NCBI RefSeq assembly: GCF_019430885.1
Contig: NZ_JAHYBZ010000001.1
Span: 248,001 to 312,000 of the forward strand
Direction: 5' to 3'
DNA: 64,000 nucleotides
Source of the DNA: Roseomonas alba
GTDB taxonomy: Bacteria; Pseudomonadota; Alphaproteobacteria; Acetobacterales; Acetobacteraceae
Part shown: piece by piece, positions 61,705 through 64,000 of the stretch
How the letters are laid out: every line of letters begins with the position of its first letter
How positions within the stretch are numbered: the stretch's first letter is position 1
Notes under the pieces: generated by a model
Seen by the model: only the letters and a program-made list of their open reading frames with translations
What the model was told of the DNA's origin: nothing
Databases searched by the model: none
Program-made: the position numbers and the translations under genes

Positions 61705-64000
61705 TCAGACGATCAGGAAATCGGATGCGGTCAACACGGCCCGATCCTCGATCACGGCGAACCGGATCGATGCGACACCGCCCGCTCCGTCGGCGTCATA
61801 AAAGAGCTCGCCCGTCGTCGCGTTGTAGACGATGCGGTCGTCGGCATCATGGGCTGCCGTCACTCCAGCGCCCGCGTGGAACGCGGCGCTGGATAGGCTG
61901 CCGGTGCCAGGCGAAAGACCCAAGAAGACGGCGTTCTCAAGGTGGATGATGTCATCCGTTGTAGAGAAGCCGCTGATGCGGTCGAGATTCGTCGCCCCAT
62001 TCGGGGTGGTATTGAAGACGAAGGCATCATTGCCGGCGCCACCCATAAGGACATCGCTTCCTGCTCCGCCGGCGAGCGTGTCGTTGCCGGCACCGCCGCT
62101 CAACGTATCGTTGCCGAGCCCGCCGTTCTGCCTGTCGGAACCTGTCCCGCCATAGAGCACGTTGTCGAGCGCGTTGCCTGTCAGCGTGAGCCCTGCGACC
62201 GTTCCCGCGGCGACCGCGATCTTCTCGAGGTTCGCGCCGAGGGCAAAGGACACGCTCGTTCGCACCAAGTCCGTCCCGGCGTTCACCCCCTCGACGATCC
62301 GGTCGGTCGCCGAGTCAACGATGTACAGATCATCGCCGAACCCGCCCAACATAGTGTCACTGCCGGCACCGCCGATCAGCGTGTCGTTGCCTCCACGTCC
62401 CTCAAGGCGGTTTGCGCCGGCATCACCGACCAGTCGATCGGAGCCAGTGGCCGAACCGATAAGATTCTCGACACCATCCAGGATGTCTCCCGCCGCATCA
62501 CCGGTTGCCGTGACGGATCCGTCCAGCGCAATGGTGACGCCCTTGGACCAAAGGTAATCGGCCACATCGACGCCGGTCCCACCGACAAGGACATCGGCAC
62601 CCGCTCCACCGGCCAGCGTGTCGTTGCCGTCGTCTCCTTGGAGAATATCGGCGTCCCCGCCACCATCCAGCCGATCCGCGTCAGCGCCCCCCACCAAATA
62701 GTCGGCGCCGGCTCCGCCCAACAGGATGTCGGCGTCGCTGCCACCGGACAGGACGTCGTCACCGTCGTCCCCATAGAGCGTATTGGCCCCGGCGCCGCCA
62801 TGCAGAATGTCGTTGCCCGCGTTCCCTAGAAGGCGGTCCGCGCCGTCTCCCCCCCAGATCACATCATTGCCGGTGCCGCCGTCGACCGTGTCGTTGCCGT
62901 CACCGGCATCGGCAACGTCATTTCCCGTCCCTGCACGAAGCAGATCATTGCCGCTCCCGCCTCCGAGTTGATCGTCGTCCGCCCCACCGTCGAGCGTATC
63001 GTCGTCGGCACCGCCATCCAGGACGTCGAAGCCATTTGCGCCGAGGAGCAGGTCGGCCCCCTCGGCGCCGAGCAGGACGTCGTCCCCGATATCGCCTCGG
63101 AGGATATCGGCGCCGCTGTCGCCGGCCAGGAAATCCGCGCCTGCCCCACCATCGAGAGTATCGAGCCCCGCGCCGCCGAACAGGCTGTCGTCGCCAGCCT
63201 CGCCAAGCAGGCTGTCGCTGCCCAATCCGCCCCAGACGTAGTCGCCGTGGTTCCCCGCACGGACCGTATCGGCGCCGTCACCAGCATCGATGGTGTCAAC
63301 GCCCGAGCCGCCGAGAAGGAGGTCATTGCCGGACTGTCCGTTGATCAGATCCGCACCATCGCCGGCGTCGACAGTGTCGTCGCCGCCCTCGGCGGCCATC
63401 CAGTCATTGCCTGCCCCCGCCGTGATGCTGTCGGCGGCAGCCGTGCCCTGGATGCTGTCATTCAGTTCTGTGCCCAACCAGTGCGGGACGAATGTCCCCA
63501 CCGTACCCGTTGCGGCGCCCCAGTCGGCTTCCGCATAAACGATGCTATGGAGTCCGTCCTGTGAAACTGTGGTGAACCAGAGACGGAGCACGCCGCCGGA
63601 GAATTCGGCCTCGGGGCCCACCACGCGGCTGCCAGATGGCAGGCCAAGGCTGGCCGCGGAGACGATGGGCTCCGGTGCCACGTCCCATGGGCCGAGTGGA
63701 TTGTCCGCGACTGCGATCCCGATCACTCGATCGTCGCCATGAAGGCCGGTGAAAAAGAGGTACCACTTTCCGTCCGGCCCCTGGATCAGAGATGGCTCGG
63801 CAACGCCGTCGGCCATCCAAGACCGTGACGAATCCGCGACGAGGACCGGTTCGTCACGCTTCGTCCATGTCATGCCATCGTCGGATGTCGCCGCGAGCAG
63901 TCGGACGCCGAATTCCCCGCCGATCATCGTCGCGTCGGTGTAGGCGTGTCCGCAGTAGAGCATGAGATAGCCGGCATCGAAGGCGATGACGGTCGGACTG
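61705..64000 (-). CDS. RTX (haemolysin-type calcium-binding) protein with N-terminal beta-propeller-like domain, partial at the window edge
   Basis: At least 764 codons; the frame continues past the window edge, so the true start is not visible. The N-terminal 150 visible residues (e.g. EPSLIQGPDGKWYLFFTGLHGDD, SAASLGLPSGSRVVGPEAEFSGGVLRLWF) resemble glycoside-hydrolase family 43-type propeller blades. A long array of RTX nonapeptides GGxGxDxLx follows, interrupted by a SFALGANLEKIAVA segment. The C terminus (FAVIEDRAVLTASDFLIV) is a typical type I secretion signal. Probably a calcium-folded extracellular carbohydrate-binding or hydrolytic protein. No secretion genes are in view. Confidence 0.85.
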   Translation of the reverse strand, partial: SPTVIAFDAGYLMLYCGHAYTDATMIGGEFGVRLLAATSDDGMTWTKRDEPVLVADSSRSWMADGVAEPSLIQGPDGKWYLFFTGLHGDDRVIGIAVADNPLGPWDVAPEPIVSAASLGLPSGSRVVGPEAEFSGGVLRLWFTTVSQDGLHSIVYAEADWGAATGTVGTFVPHWLGTELNDSIQGTAAADSITAGAGNDWMAAEGGDDTVDAGDGADLINGQSGNDLLLGGSGVDTIDAGDGADTVRAGNHGDYVWGGLGSDSLLGEAGDDSLFGGAGLDTLDGGAGADFLAGDSGADILRGDIGDDVLLGAEGADLLLGANGFDVLDGGADDDTLDGGADDDQLGGGSGNDLLRAGTGNDVADAGDGNDTVDGGTGNDVIWGGDGADRLLGNAGNDILHGGAGANTLYGDDGDDVLSGGSDADILLGGAGADYLVGGADADRLDGGGDADILQGDDGNDTLAGGAGADVLVGGTGVDVADYLWSKGVTIALDGSVTATGDAAGDILDGVENLIGSATGSDRLVGDAGANRLEGRGGNDTLIGGAGSDTMLGGFGDDLYIVDSATDRIVEGVNAGTDLVRTSVSFALGANLEKIAVAAGTVAGLTLTGNALDNVLYGGTGSDRQNGGLGNDTLSGGAGNDTLAGGAGSDVLMGGAGNDAFVFNTTPNGATNLDRISGFSTTDDIIHLENAVFLGLSPGTGSLSSAAFHAGAGVTAAHDADDRIVYNATTGELFYDADGAGGVASIRFAVIEDRAVLTASDFLIV

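Noticed and set aside
61705..63500. Dense short repeats that might look like a CRISPR array
   Set aside because: They are degenerate in-frame codons for RTX nonapeptides, without constant repeats or unique spacers.

Overview
The window is high-GC alphaproteobacterial chromosome, most likely Acetobacteraceae (Roseomonas-like). This is inferred from gene content and order: bcp-glnE, a fructose-6-phosphate aldolase-like gene with DUF484 and xerC beside a divergent priA, RNase E with a long acidic insertion, bpt, type III CoA-transferases, and orphan Bug/TTT-type and family-5 solute-binding proteins. Most genes are tightly packed, many with ATGA overlaps. The organism was not identified by any search.

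Layout. 1-3.2 kb: a D-aminopeptidase and a peptide-type binding protein. 3.5-8.3 kb: housekeeping (xerC, DUF484, aldolase, priA, tRNA-Pro). 8.3-14.5 kb: a binding protein and a three-subunit molybdoenzyme resembling SoeABC. 14.8-22.9 kb: a catabolic and uptake block (binding protein, phosphoribosyltransferase, M20 amidohydrolase, nucleoside hydrolase, TTT receptor, hydratase, polysaccharide deacetylase-like, CitE/HpcH-like lyase). 22.9-25.7 kb: sugar-acid dehydrogenases (SDR, 2-hydroxyacid dehydrogenase, IdnD-like). 26-28.5 kb: a tetR-gst-gst-peroxiredoxin-like operon. 28.6-30.8 kb: a TTT receptor with a CoA-transferase. 30.9-32.1 kb: two tandem J-domain-like proteins. 32.1-44.1 kb: bcp, glnE, a large AsmA-like protein, a class III aminotransferase, chorismate mutase, rne. 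44.9-53.9 kb: bpt, penicillin acylase, a TPR protein with two degenerate hydrolase domains, a lipoprotein, an aldehyde dehydrogenase. 59-61 kb: a CoA-transferase and a hydrolase. 61-64 kb: gene debris (IS5-type transposase fragment, methyltransferase-domain fragment) and an RTX protein that runs off the window.

The most unusual locus is 53.96-58.75 kb. Five translationally coupled genes alternate a lysozyme/transglycosylase-like protein with secreted two-domain proteins of unknown family (order L1-S1-S2-L2-S3), in a partly tandem-duplicated arrangement. Just upstream lies a perfect GAAC-N7-GAAC sequence, the alphaproteobacterial LexA (SOS) box, set between plausible -35 and -10 elements. This suggests a DNA-damage-inducible cell-wall-hydrolase system in which the secreted proteins are partners, inhibitors or immunity factors. 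The function is inference; the architecture is directly visible.

A family of short composite palindromes (GGAGGGGC-nnn-GCCCCTCC and CCAAAGGCC-nnn-GGCCTTTGG types) recurs in most of the longer gene-free stretches.
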